43,125 nt of DNA, from contig NZ_CATNVB010000022.1 in NCBI RefSeq assembly GCF_951230165.1, positions 1 to 43,125 on the forward strand. Direction: 5' to 3'. The notes beneath the pieces were generated by a model that had not been told where the DNA came from, made no database searches, and saw only the letters and a list, made by a program, of their open reading frames with translations. A program made the position numbers and the translations under genes. The DNA comes from Lentilactobacillus sp. Marseille-Q4993 (GTDB lineage: Bacteria; Bacillota; Bacilli; Lactobacillales; Lactobacillaceae). Below, in pieces: positions 8,005 through 15,513 of the stretch; the first letter of the stretch is position 1, and each line of letters starts with the position of its first letter.

Positions 8005-8883
8005 ATGCAATTTGAATTTACTAGAAATGAAAACGATCCAGAAAATTTGAAGGCGTTTTTGAATAGTCGCGGTATTAGCCATCGAATGTACCGTGGACTC
8101 AAAGATGCTGGTAATCGAATTTTTGTGGATGGCAACCAAGCTGATCCAGCGGCGAAACTTAACGAGGGGGCAGTTGTTGGCGTTAGTTTTCCCGATGAAC
8201 AATCAGATCCGAACGTGGCGGTAAGTGATCAGCCAATTTCGGTTGTGTATGAGGATAGCAATTGGTTAATATTTGATAAACCCGCTGGGTTGACGGTTGT
8301 TCCCGGTCCAGCCAATCGTGAGGATACCTTAGTTAATCGAATTAAGGGACATTGGCAGAGAAACGGTGAAGTTAATTTGGTTCCACATATTATTACTAGG
8401 TTAGACCGGTTCACTAGTGGGCTAGTTTTAGTCGCGAAGCACAGATTTGCAAATAGTTTGGCAAATGAACTTAGTGATAAGAAACTGATTCATAAGGAAT
8501 ACTTTGCGATTGTCAGTGGCAACGGTCTAGATAAGCATGCCCATATTGATAAACCAATTGCTAAAGATCCTGATGGCTTTGGACAAATGATATCTGATGG
8601 CGGTAAAAGTGCGGATACAGAGTATTGGGTCGAGGAGCAGACAGATATGTGGACAACTGTTAGGGTCATCCTTCATACTGGCAGAACTCATCAAATTCGG
8701 GTTCACTTTGCAGCTATTGGTCACCCTGTTCTGGGTGATGAGTTGTACTCTGGCCCACTTGATTTAGGAATCAACCGGCAGGCTTTACATGCCAAGGAGC
8801 TAGCTTTCGATGATCCGTTTACTAATGAAAAACGGTCGTTTGTAGCTCCAATTCCTGAGGACATGAAAGCAATTATTGATTAG
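8005..8883 (+). CDS. RluA-family pseudouridine synthase
   Basis: A 292-residue enzyme isomerising uridine to pseudouridine in rRNA or tRNA. ATG 8005 follows AGGAG overlapping the end of the upstream GNAT gene. An N-terminal S4-like segment (residues about 1-70) precedes the catalytic domain: FDKPAGLTVVPGP, then the signature ITRLDRFTSGLVL with the catalytic Asp, then HTGRTHQIRVHF and GHPVLGDELY. The domain order is that of the RluA/RluC/RluD branch. Which uridine is modified cannot be told; lactobacilli normally carry several paralogues of this size. Confidence 0.88.
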   Translation: MQFEFTRNENDPENLKAFLNSRGISHRMYRGLKDAGNRIFVDGNQADPAAKLNEGAVVGVSFPDEQSDPNVAVSDQPISVVYEDSNWLIFDKPAGLTVVPGPANREDTLVNRIKGHWQRNGEVNLVPHIITRLDRFTSGLVLVAKHRFANSLANELSDKKLIHKEYFAIVSGNGLDKHAHIDKPIAKDPDGFGQMISDGGKSADTEYWVEEQTDMWTTVRVILHTGRTHQIRVHFAAIGHPVLGDELYSGPLDLGINRQALHAKELAFDDPFTNEKRSFVAPIPEDMKAIID

Positions 8884-8983
8884 AGTTTTGCTCATATTTA
8901 AAAGTTGTAACCCTATGGGCCAACTATAATTTGTTAGTTATTGTTTTTATAAATTACAATTTGATGAAAATAAGCCATTTGAC

Positions 8984-9012
8984 TTGAGAATTCTTGATTT
9001 ATCGGGTATGAT
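8984..9012 (+). promoter_or_regulatory. Promoter of the 57-residue small ORF
   Basis: TTGAGA (8984-8989), 17 bp, TATGAT (9007-9012). The small ORF starts 32 bp after the -10 element. Confidence 0.6.
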
Positions 9013-9043
9013 AGCGGTATCAAATTAGAGGAGGAGACTAAAT

Positions 9044-9217
9044 ATGTCTACCAATGGGGAATCGGAACAGACGATTCAAAAAATTATTGCTGAGATCGAA
9101 GCTAACTTATCTGTACTTGCATGGGTGAATACAGAAAACACCGAGGAAGTAGAAAAACACGTTCAGGCGTTGAAAGCTGCCTTGTCAGAAGCAAAGGCTG
9201 ATTTAGTTAAGGCATAA
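9044..9217 (+). CDS. Small acidic helical protein, 57 residues
   Basis: ATG 9044 is preceded by GAGGAGGAGA at good spacing and a promoter-like sequence, and the frame ends with TAA 9215-9217. The product is mostly predicted helix, rich in Glu, Ala and Lys (for example AEIEANLSVLAWV and ALKAALSEAKADL), with no signal peptide, cysteine or membrane segment; it could form a short helical hairpin or coiled coil. No family is recognised. The transcript probably ends at the terminator at 9311-9346, leaving about 95 bases of 3' untranslated RNA with a palindrome at 9254-9270. Coding status rests on the ribosome binding site and amino-acid composition. Confidence 0.65.
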   Translation: MSTNGESEQTIQKIIAEIEANLSVLAWVNTENTEEVEKHVQALKAALSEAKADLVKA

Positions 9218-9253
9218 TCATTTGGGGACTAGGGTAATCTTTATCGATTCCCT

Positions 9254-9270
9254 CACAGAGTAACTCTGTG
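9254..9270. repeat. 17-bp perfect palindrome
   Basis: CACAGAGT, A, ACTCTGTG. With a one-base centre it suits a protein-bound DNA site better than an RNA hairpin. It lies between the small ORF and the terminator before the DUF1003 gene; no assigned role. Confidence 0.6.
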
Positions 9271-9310
9271 TTTAGTCGTACCACCTAACGTTAATTAATA
9301 ATTCAAACGA

Positions 9311-9346
9311 AAGCTTCACTGATATAATGTCAGTGAGGCTTTTTTA
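9311..9346 (+). terminator. Intrinsic terminator after the small ORF
   Basis: GCTTCACTGA, loop TATAATG, TCAGTGAGGC, then TTTTTT. It stands directly before the ribosome binding site of the DUF1003 gene, so that gene is read either by readthrough or from a promoter not identified here. Confidence 0.85.
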
Positions 9347-9364
9347 ATTTTGGAGGACAAAAGT

Positions 9365-10117
9365 ATGCAAGAGACAGAAAACTATGAAATTTGTATCGTC
9401 GATAATGCAAAGCACCCCCTAGATGAAGGGCGACTGTTGAGAGAACTCGAACCGGCAACTAGAAATCTTATTAAGGCGGATTATCCTACCGCAAAAGTGA
9501 CTGATTTTATTTGTGATCATCACCTGTTGAAGTATCAATTGCTCAGGGTGGACTCACTGATCAACACTGATATGAAACAATCCAAGAAGATTAGTCGGAG
9601 ACTAACGAAGGCAATGCAGTCGGATGACTATGACATTATTGATGTTAATGACACTTTGAATAAGAGCTTAACGGTTGGCCAACGGGTTTCTGACGCGGTT
9701 GCCCGATTTGGTGGTAGCTGGGGATTTATTGGGATATTTACGTTTGTGCTAGTTGCTTGGATGGTTATAAATGGGATGCAGTTATTTGGAGTGAAATTTG
9801 ATCCATTTCCATTTATTTTGCTTAATTTAGCGTTAAGTTGTATTGCTGCTATTCAAGCTCCAATCATTATGATGAGTCAGAACAGAGCTGCTGACCGAGA
9901 TCGAATGAATTCAGAGAATGACTATCACGTAAATTTAAAGTCAGAACATGAATTGAGAATTTTGCACTCAAAGCTTGATAACCTGACTCAGAATCAGTTA
10001 CCCCATACCTTAGAGATACAAAAGTTGGAAATCGAGATTTTGGGGCAAATCAGAAATGAACTTGATGATATTCAAAGGGTTCAGAAGAGTGAGGATGAGG
10101 TTGATAAGAACCAATAG
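9365..10117 (+). CDS. DUF1003 family membrane protein
   Basis: A 250-residue protein. ATG 9365 follows GGAGGACAAA; the open frame extends to a TTG at 9350 that overlaps the binding site itself. Residues about 1-95 are soluble, then RVSDAVARFGGSWGFI leads into two membrane helices (about 120-140 and 148-168) joined by a short loop with FDPFPFILLNLALS, followed by SQNRAADRDR and a long helical tail likely to form a coiled coil. This core is diagnostic of DUF1003, a family of unknown function. No obvious operon partner. Confidence 0.82.
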   Translation: MQETENYEICIVDNAKHPLDEGRLLRELEPATRNLIKADYPTAKVTDFICDHHLLKYQLLRVDSLINTDMKQSKKISRRLTKAMQSDDYDIIDVNDTLNKSLTVGQRVSDAVARFGGSWGFIGIFTFVLVAWMVINGMQLFGVKFDPFPFILLNLALSCIAAIQAPIIMMSQNRAADRDRMNSENDYHVNLKSEHELRILHSKLDNLTQNQLPHTLEIQKLEIEILGQIRNELDDIQRVQKSEDEVDKNQ

Positions 10118-10150
10118 GAAAACAATTTTCTGAAACGATGGTCACCAGTT

Positions 10151-10179
10151 TTGACATAAATTCCTTTTTTCGGTATTCT
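10151..10179 (+). promoter_or_regulatory. Promoter of the GNAT gene at 10219
   Basis: TTGACA (10151-10156), 17 bp, TATTCT (10174-10179); start expected near 10186. Confidence 0.75.
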
Positions 10180-10218
10180 AGTTTGTAACTAAACGAAAGT
10201 ACAACTAGGAGGATTTTT

Positions 10219-10815
10219 TTGATAACCGTAAGAGAAGCACAACAGGATGACGCTGGTCAGATAGCGCCGTTAATGGATATTATCTTTGATGAGATGGAAC
10301 TTAATGAATTGGATGACGTTTCAGAACCTGGATTAGCCAAGGTCATCACGAGAGCTTACCAAACCGATGCGTATTTGGGTGGTAAGGCAATTACCGTGGT
10401 GGCCGAGGCCGATGGCCAAGTTATCGGGGTCCTGTTTGGATACCCGAGTGAGAATGAGGATGCAATTAATAAAGTTCTATATGATATTTCAAAGAAAAGT
10501 GCTGATTTCAAACAACCATTTGAAGCAGAATCGGAAACTAATTTTGATGAATGGTATCTCGATTCTATTGCTGTTCATCCTGACTATCAGGGCCACGGAG
10601 TTGGTTCGAAATTGCTAGACCACGTGAGTGAGTTGGCAATGAACGATGGTAAGGGTGTGGTTGGATTGAACGTCGATTTCGAAAATCCAAATGCACAAAA
10701 ACTATATGAACGAAAAGGGTTTGAACCTGTTGGTTTGCAGATGATTGGTGATCACATGTATCACCACATGCAAAAAATGGCTTCAACCAGAGTTCGTGAG
10801 TATGTGAAAGCTTAA
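10219..10815 (+). CDS. GNAT-family N-acetyltransferase with TTG start
   Basis: A 198-residue protein. Translation most likely begins at TTG 10219, six bases after a perfect AGGAGG; no ATG is nearby in frame. The acetyl-CoA loop is QGHGVGSKLL following WYLDSIAVHPDY, and the C-terminal NPNAQKLYERKGFEPVG segment is the canonical end of the GNAT fold. An N-terminal extension of about 90 residues with many acidic side chains is typical of a lactobacillus GNAT subgroup. It has its own promoter and is followed by a hairpin element that can act as terminator. Substrate unknown. Confidence 0.85.
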   Translation: MITVREAQQDDAGQIAPLMDIIFDEMELNELDDVSEPGLAKVITRAYQTDAYLGGKAITVVAEADGQVIGVLFGYPSENEDAINKVLYDISKKSADFKQPFEAESETNFDEWYLDSIAVHPDYQGHGVGSKLLDHVSELAMNDGKGVVGLNVDFENPNAQKLYERKGFEPVGLQMIGDHMYHHMQKMASTRVREYVKA

Positions 10816-10820
10816 TACAA

Positions 10821-10905
10821 GCCTAAGTGGTTGGGACATAACTAGGTAAATCTAATAAAAGTAGCGATAAATTTCATTTTCTTGAAATTTATCGTTACTT
10901 TTTTG
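10821..10905 (+). repeat. Dispersed GTGGGACA-type element, half copy, doubling as terminator
   Basis: A 20-bp-arm hairpin, 10857-10876 against 10883-10902, followed by a T run, probably ends the upstream GNAT transcript. The hairpin and the preceding GGGACATAACTAGGTAAA match, in reverse orientation, the right half of the element at 26872-27077. The outer part (10821-10843) also matches 18842-18820 with one difference. Confidence 0.8.
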
Positions 10906-11241
10906 TTTTCTGTGCCACGAACTTTTTACGCTTCACTTTTTGCTAATTATAAATAAATAGTTATTCAAATGTCGAGTTGATAAACTAGATGATGATTGTG
11001 AAAAAGATAATAATCTTATAAGATACTATCCCCTCCAAACACTGACATTATCAAGATGTTGAGGAAATGCCCACTTAATAATATCGGGTACGCTTTCAAA
11101 AAATCGACTTTATAAATGAAACTATCCTGTAATAATTCTGATATTGACTTTGTAGGTGGACAGGATATAATTTTCTTTATGTGTTTTACAACTGTCAAAA
11201 TTTTTACAACTATCATATTATGAAACGGAGCTAATTGCACA
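10906..11241 (+). other. AT-rich intergenic region with promoter of the polysaccharide operon
   Basis: No gene is seen in this 336-bp stretch. It holds a promoter, TTGACT (11144-11149), 16 bp, TATAAT (11166-11171). CCTGT (11126-11130) and ACAGG (11160-11164) flank the -35 region as an inverted pair. The transcript leader is about 65 bases, with ACAACT repeated (11187 and 11206 areas). The short frames here lack ribosome binding sites and codon character. Confidence 0.6.
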
Positions 11242-12024
11242 ATGTTTGATAACTACATTCAGACCCTCACGATAGTGACTTTAGGGGTATCGGGACTGTC
11301 GGTTTTTACGATGATTTTCTATTATGGTTGGACGGCAAAACTAGGCAAAAGTACTAGCAATTTCAATGTAAGCCGGAGGAAGTTGAGCCTTGAACCTGAA
11401 TATACCCCAACCGATGAATTGATTGGAAAGATTGGAATAATTAGCTCCCCTGGTGGGGTTGATAATACCAGCACGGAATTTACCGAGAATTTGTCATTAA
11501 GTGATTATTATCGATTAGTAAATCAGGAGTTAAGTCAAGACGTTAATGATAAGAGTCCGGTTGTCCTAAAAATGAGTGTCCGTCAGGTAACTGATCGAGA
11601 GTTTGAATTTTTTATCAATGGGTTGGCGAAGTTTACCAATAATAGAAAGGTAATTCTTGAATTTGATCCCTTGACTCGTGGTGGCAATATCAACGCTAAG
11701 TGGTGGCTCCTAAGAAGGCATTCAAACAAGGCGCAGAAACTGGGTTTTTTAATTAGTAATAATTTAGTCACTGCTCCTGACAATAGCCTTAGTTCGATTG
11801 GAGCTAAGATTGCCTATACTGATTACATTAAATTTGCTGCTCAAAAGCCTGAGTTTACGAGTGATGAGGTTCCACTTCAGTGGCAGTCATATTTTTTGGA
11901 TAATCAAATTAGTGTTTTACTTTCTCAGACAGAAATTGGAGACTCTGTTTTTGTGGATAGAAAAGTTCGAGTTCGAAAGTTTAACCTTAAAGCTAAAATG
12001 AATGTGGTTGGTTTGGAGAGATAA
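11242..12024 (+). CDS. Membrane-anchored protein with degenerate EAL-like domain, first gene of polysaccharide operon
   Basis: A 260-residue protein with one N-terminal membrane helix (residues about 8-29) and a soluble C-terminal domain. I do not recognise it with certainty. Residues about 75-200 have the spacing of an EAL (c-di-GMP phosphodiesterase-type) domain: a VVLKMSVRQVTDREFEFFINGL stretch (like the SINLS..QL.D..F strand-helix), ILEFDPLTRGG, then a helix and LGFLISNNL. Metal-binding Glu/Asp residues of active EAL enzymes, including the EAL triplet and the DDFG segment, are missing, so at most it would bind a ligand. It overlaps the PgaD-like gene by one base and lies with a PgaC-type synthase, fitting a role as regulatory or structural subunit. 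AGGAG-like GGAG is 12 bases before ATG, longer than usual. Confidence 0.6.
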   Translation: MFDNYIQTLTIVTLGVSGLSVFTMIFYYGWTAKLGKSTSNFNVSRRKLSLEPEYTPTDELIGKIGIISSPGGVDNTSTEFTENLSLSDYYRLVNQELSQDVNDKSPVVLKMSVRQVTDREFEFFINGLAKFTNNRKVILEFDPLTRGGNINAKWWLLRRHSNKAQKLGFLISNNLVTAPDNSLSSIGAKIAYTDYIKFAAQKPEFTSDEVPLQWQSYFLDNQISVLLSQTEIGDSVFVDRKVRVRKFNLKAKMNVVGLER

Positions 12025-12533
12025 TGGATATTCAGAAAAATAAATTAACTGATAATAACTTTACTGATGACTTTTTTGAACCGGGTCATTTGGTTGTAAA
12101 AATGAAGGAAACTGCTATTGCCATTGTTGGCTGGTTATCTGTCTTGATTCCGGTTGGCATTATTATTGTGATTGTCAACCAGGGAGAGCTTGATTTTGGA
12201 ACCCTTCGAATTCCCTTTCATGAATTAATTACGTTTTTTGAAGCCCTAATTATTTTATTGGTATCAATTTTTATTATGGTCGGCTTTTTCTCAATTTCGA
12301 TGGCGATGATTCAAAGACGGCGGAAGAAGCGAATCTTGGAGGTGTGGCCGACATTTGACCCCCAGAACCAAGAAGAAATAAAAAATAAGCTTAGTCAATT
12401 TGCTGATCAAAAATTTGGGAACGATGAATTTAGAACAAATATTAAACATTATCGAGTTCGGCCTAGTCAGAATATTTTAGATGATGAACTTCAAAGGATT
12501 GTTAAAGATGCTAGTTTGGAGGGCAGAAAATGA
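12024..12533 (+). CDS. Small two-helix membrane protein, PgaD-like partner of the glycosyltransferase
   Basis: A 169-residue protein: a soluble N terminus, two membrane helices (about 33-52 and 68-94), a basic QRRRKKR segment and a soluble helical C terminus. Sequence similarity to PgaD cannot be claimed, but size, topology and position directly before a PgaC/IcaA-type synthase match PgaD/IcaD, which stabilise the synthase and in the Pga system contribute to c-di-GMP sensing. Start ATG 12024 shares its A with the stop codon of the preceding gene, and its last four bases (ATGA) overlap the synthase start: strict translational coupling of all three genes. Confidence 0.6.
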   Translation: MDIQKNKLTDNNFTDDFFEPGHLVVKMKETAIAIVGWLSVLIPVGIIIVIVNQGELDFGTLRIPFHELITFFEALIILLVSIFIMVGFFSISMAMIQRRRKKRILEVWPTFDPQNQEEIKNKLSQFADQKFGNDEFRTNIKHYRVRPSQNILDDELQRIVKDASLEGRK

Positions 12534-13804
12534 ATTTGAATATGGGAGTATTAGGTTGGTTATTGCTAATTCTTAGTCTATATCCAATTGTTGGTGCCCT
12601 TTTTTGGTTTTGGGGCGCGTTAATGTATCAATTCTTTGGTAAAAAAGAGGAACTGGATTTTGTTGAATTAGCTCAAGCAGACCAACCAATGATCACCATA
12701 ATGATTCCGGCCCATAATGAAGAGATAATGATTCGCCGGACGATTGAGTACCTCGAAACCGAAATTAATTATCAGAATTACGAGTTGCTTATTATGGATG
12801 ATGGTTCAACGGATGATACCGAAAAGATTCTCAGTGAATTGCAGGGAATTTACCCCAACTTACGGACAATAAAGGTTGAAGACAATAAGGGGAAGGCTCA
12901 TGCGTTTAATATAGGGATGTTTTTTGCCAAGGGTGAATATATTCTTAGCAATGATGCAGATACCCTACCGGAACCACATGCGTTGATGAAGTATATGAAT
13001 TACTTTGTTCACGACGAAGATATTAATACAGCTGCGGTGACAGCTAACATGGATGTTTTTAATAGGTCAACGATGCTAGGTAAGTCACAGACAGTTGAGT
13101 TTTCAAGTATTGTGGGAATTATTAAACGGAGCCAAAGTGCCATCAATAATTCAATGTACGCATATAGTGGTGCGAATACGATGTATAGAAAGAGTGCATT
13201 GTTGAACGTTGGGGGATTTAGGCAAAACCGGGCAACCGAAGATATTAGCATTGCCTGGGATCACCAAATCAACGGGATGGTACCGAAATTTGCGCCGGAT
13301 ATTAAATTTCATATGGTGGTTCCAGAAACGATTGGCGAACTTTTTCGCCAAAGAAGTCGATGGGCTAAAGGTGGGACGGAAGTTTGGATGACTAACATGC
13401 TGTCGTTTATTCTCCATCCAATCAAAAACCGTTACCAAGTTACGATGTTTGTGGATTCGACTCTGTCGGTGATTTGGTCATTCTTTTATGTAATTTCCAC
13501 TGTATTGTACCTGGCTATGATGGGATACTTACTAGCAACCGGGCAGAATGAGCAATTTATCAGTAACCTTGGTTTTTCGTTCGTAATGATTACTTCAGAG
13601 ATAATTGCTGGTAGTTTGCAATTATTAACGGCTCTGATCATGGACTTTAAAGGCGAAAAGCTGAAGTATTGGTTCTTTGCTCCTCTCTATATGATGTTTT
13701 ATTGGATCGTAAATCCATTAACGATAGTCGTCACGTTTATTCCAGCTGTAAAGACCATTATGGGATTAGGCTCAGGAACATGGCGGAGTCCGAGTCGGGG
13801 TTGA
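12530..13804 (+). CDS. Processive family 2 glycosyltransferase, PgaC/IcaA type
   Basis: A 424-residue membrane enzyme that should polymerise a polysaccharide from a UDP-sugar and pass it through the membrane. One helix (about 8-30), then the GT-A domain with IPAHNEE, DDGS (Asp90-Asp91), DAD (Asp142, Asp144), the acceptor-side TED (Glu237-Asp238) and QRSRW (Gln274-Trp278), which together mark a processive beta-glycosyltransferase; then three or four C-terminal helices. This order resembles PgaC/IcaA (poly-N-acetylglucosamine) and HasA, and no C-terminal PilZ domain is present. No deacetylase gene lies beside it, so product identity remains open. ATGA overlap with the upstream gene. Confidence 0.85.
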   Translation: MNLNMGVLGWLLLILSLYPIVGALFWFWGALMYQFFGKKEELDFVELAQADQPMITIMIPAHNEEIMIRRTIEYLETEINYQNYELLIMDDGSTDDTEKILSELQGIYPNLRTIKVEDNKGKAHAFNIGMFFAKGEYILSNDADTLPEPHALMKYMNYFVHDEDINTAAVTANMDVFNRSTMLGKSQTVEFSSIVGIIKRSQSAINNSMYAYSGANTMYRKSALLNVGGFRQNRATEDISIAWDHQINGMVPKFAPDIKFHMVVPETIGELFRQRSRWAKGGTEVWMTNMLSFILHPIKNRYQVTMFVDSTLSVIWSFFYVISTVLYLAMMGYLLATGQNEQFISNLGFSFVMITSEIIAGSLQLLTALIMDFKGEKLKYWFFAPLYMMFYWIVNPLTIVVTFIPAVKTIMGLGSGTWRSPSRG

Positions 13805-13863
13805 TATCTTCCCCCTAAATGTGGTTTCATTTAAAATGAAGTAAAAAAGAACGGAGATATTTC

Positions 13864-14259
13864 ATGGAAGATAATATTCAAATTGGTGATCCTGAGTTTG
13901 GCAAAATGATGTTTGTCCTTGATCAAGAAATTACGGACAAAAATCATCGTGATTACCGCTATGAAAATGAAGAGTTAATTCAAATTGCTGATGGAGTGTG
14001 GGCAATGCCTGCTTACATGAAAGATGGCGATGATTTCAGCTTGTTTTTTATCATTACTAAAATTGATGATGGCAACACGGTTGTCGCGTTTGCAACTGGC
14101 GAAAATAACGATGGTAACTTCAGCCTTAGCCAACCAATCATCACCGGTAATGGAATTAATTTGATGAATGAACATAATGAGACCAGAGCGAAGAGCATTT
14201 TGCATTTCCTAAATCAGATTTCTAAGGCTGATGAGGGTAATTGGCGTATGGTTGAATAG
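13864..14259 (+). CDS. Uncharacterised soluble protein, 131 residues
   Basis: Not recognised. The start at 13864 follows GAACGGAGA at a suitable distance, 59 bp after the glycosyltransferase stop. The sequence is acidic (many Asp/Glu, few basic residues), has no signal peptide or membrane helix, and alternates short hydrophobic strands (FSLFFIITKI, NTVVAFATGE) with polar loops, suggesting a small mixed alpha/beta domain. It could be co-transcribed with the polysaccharide operon, since no terminator is obvious between 13805 and 13860, but nothing links it to that function. Confidence 0.65.
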   Translation: MEDNIQIGDPEFGKMMFVLDQEITDKNHRDYRYENEELIQIADGVWAMPAYMKDGDDFSLFFIITKIDDGNTVVAFATGENNDGNFSLSQPIITGNGINLMNEHNETRAKSILHFLNQISKADEGNWRMVE

Positions 14260-14268
14260 GCAAATCTA

Positions 14269-14297
14269 TTGTTAATTCAACAGGTCAATGATATTCT
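14269..14297 (+). promoter_or_regulatory. Promoter of the structured RNA
   Basis: TTGTTA (14269-14274), 17 bp, TATTCT (14292-14297), start near 14304, five bases before the closing stem of the RNA. A second TATAAT at 14354-14359 has no good -35 partner. Confidence 0.6.
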
Positions 14298-14303
14298 AAA
14301 ATT

Positions 14304-14536
14304 GGGTTGAGAAGTTGCCATTTTGATTGTCAGATTAGGTAAGTTATCGTTTGTATAATGTTAGATTGCAGAAGTAAGATGACACTGAAGAGTTTCAACG
14401 TGCATTAAAGCACTTTGAGTACCTAATTTTAAAATTAGGTCAGTTTTCGAGTATAAACGAAGTGTAATTTGATAAAACCTATCGGCAACTTCTCTTCTCA
14501 AGGACCAGCTTAAACGTAATGTTTGAGCTGGCCTTT
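14304..14536 (+). ncRNA. Structured small RNA, possibly 6S RNA
   Basis: No ORF is present. GAGAAGTTGCC (14309-14319) is exactly complementary to GGCAACTTCTC (14484-14494), 165 bases away. Within this closing stem, TAGGT and TTATC on the 5' side pair with GATAA and ACCTA on the 3' side, and CGTTTGTA pairs with TATAAACG, giving a rod. The tip holds GTGC/GCAC and a perfect 20-base palindrome near 14420-14439. A terminator follows. Length (~190 bases), long rod shape and an unpaired 5' side bulge fit 6S RNA, the RNA polymerase-binding regulator, but no conserved 6S sequence was identified, so another structured RNA is possible. Confidence 0.55.
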
Positions 14537-14540
14537 TATT
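14503..14540 (+). terminator. Intrinsic terminator of the structured RNA
   Basis: CCAGCTTAAAC, loop GTAAT, GTTTGAGCTGG, then CCTTTTATTT. One G-U pair, otherwise perfect. Confidence 0.85.
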
Positions 14541-14585
14541 TCGTTCAGACTAATGAGATAATAATGGGACAAAGGGGGTGTAATT

Positions 14586-15500
14586 TTGGCAGAAGGACAT
14601 ACTCACGAAAGTGGTCAAATGACTGGGAAGAAGTTTTTTGCGGTGACGGTGTTGAACGTTGCAATTACGGTTGCTGAATTTGTTGGCGGAATTCTATCTG
14701 GAAGTCTGTCACTTATTTCTGATGCGTTTCACAACTTGGGGGATAGCCTTTCAATCGTATTTAGTTACGTAGCTAACGTTCTAAGTACTAAACGGCAAGA
14801 TGCACGAAATACGTACGGTTACAAACGAGCTCAAATAATTACGGCTTTTCTTAATTCGATTGCGTTAGTAATCATTTGTGCTTTTTTGGTGATCGAAGCG
14901 GTGCAGCGACTATCACACCCAGAGCCAATCAACGGGCCACTAATGTTGGCAGTTGCGGTGATTGGTCTGGTAGCGAACGGAGTTTCAGCATATTTATTAA
15001 ACCGCGGATCTAAGAACAATCTAAATATGAAGGCAACGTATCTTCATATAATGAGTGATGCATTGTCGTCAGTAGCGATTATAATCGGCGGAGTGCTGAT
15101 AGAACTCTTCAATTGGACGCTAGTTGACCCAATCGTTACAATTCTTGTGGCGGTATATATTGCTTACGAGTCACTTCCAATTATTAGACAGACCAATGGA
15201 ATCCTAATGGAAGGAGCTCCTGCAATTGACTACCGCGGTATTAAGCGTGATTTGATGCAAATCGATGGGGTGTTGAACGTCCATCATGTGCATGCATGGC
15301 AAATTGATGAAAATAATATTGTTTTCTCGGCCCATGTAAACCTTTATGATATGAAGATTAGTGAAGCAGAACCAATTTATAGTGAAATTGATCGAATTTT
15401 GAAGAAGAAATACCACGTTTGTCATTCCACCATCCAAGCTGAAGCTCAGCGTGGTAAGGATGAAGATATCATCTATGACCAGGGTGAAGACATTGGTTAG
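14586..15500 (+). CDS. Cation diffusion facilitator (CzcD/ZitB-type metal exporter)
   Basis: A 304-residue proton-coupled divalent-cation exporter, probably for zinc. TTG 14586 is the likely start, seven bases after AGGGGG; no ATG lies upstream in frame. Six membrane helices span about residues 15-200. Metal-site motifs are present in helix 2 (HNLGD, His49 and Asp53) and helix 5 (HIMSD, near residues 154-158). A cytoplasmic ferredoxin-like domain (about 210-295) carries several His residues (VHHVHAW). A short His-containing N terminus (GHTHESG) is usual for CzcD-like exporters. It ends 13 bp before the ThrE-type gene, so the three genes to 16740 may share a transcript. Confidence 0.9.
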   Translation: MAEGHTHESGQMTGKKFFAVTVLNVAITVAEFVGGILSGSLSLISDAFHNLGDSLSIVFSYVANVLSTKRQDARNTYGYKRAQIITAFLNSIALVIICAFLVIEAVQRLSHPEPINGPLMLAVAVIGLVANGVSAYLLNRGSKNNLNMKATYLHIMSDALSSVAIIIGGVLIELFNWTLVDPIVTILVAVYIAYESLPIIRQTNGILMEGAPAIDYRGIKRDLMQIDGVLNVHHVHAWQIDENNIVFSAHVNLYDMKISEAEPIYSEIDRILKKKYHVCHSTIQAEAQRGKDEDIIYDQGEDIG

Positions 15501-15513
15501 TTTGAGGTAAATT

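Noticed and set aside
11016-11240. Minus-strand 74-residue frame before the polysaccharide operon
   Set aside because: It overlaps the operon promoter, lacks a ribosome binding site and has unlikely composition for a protein.
14354-14359. TATAAT as promoter for a shorter RNA
   Set aside because: No -35 element at 16-18 bp, and the bases take part in the long-range pairing of the proposed RNA.
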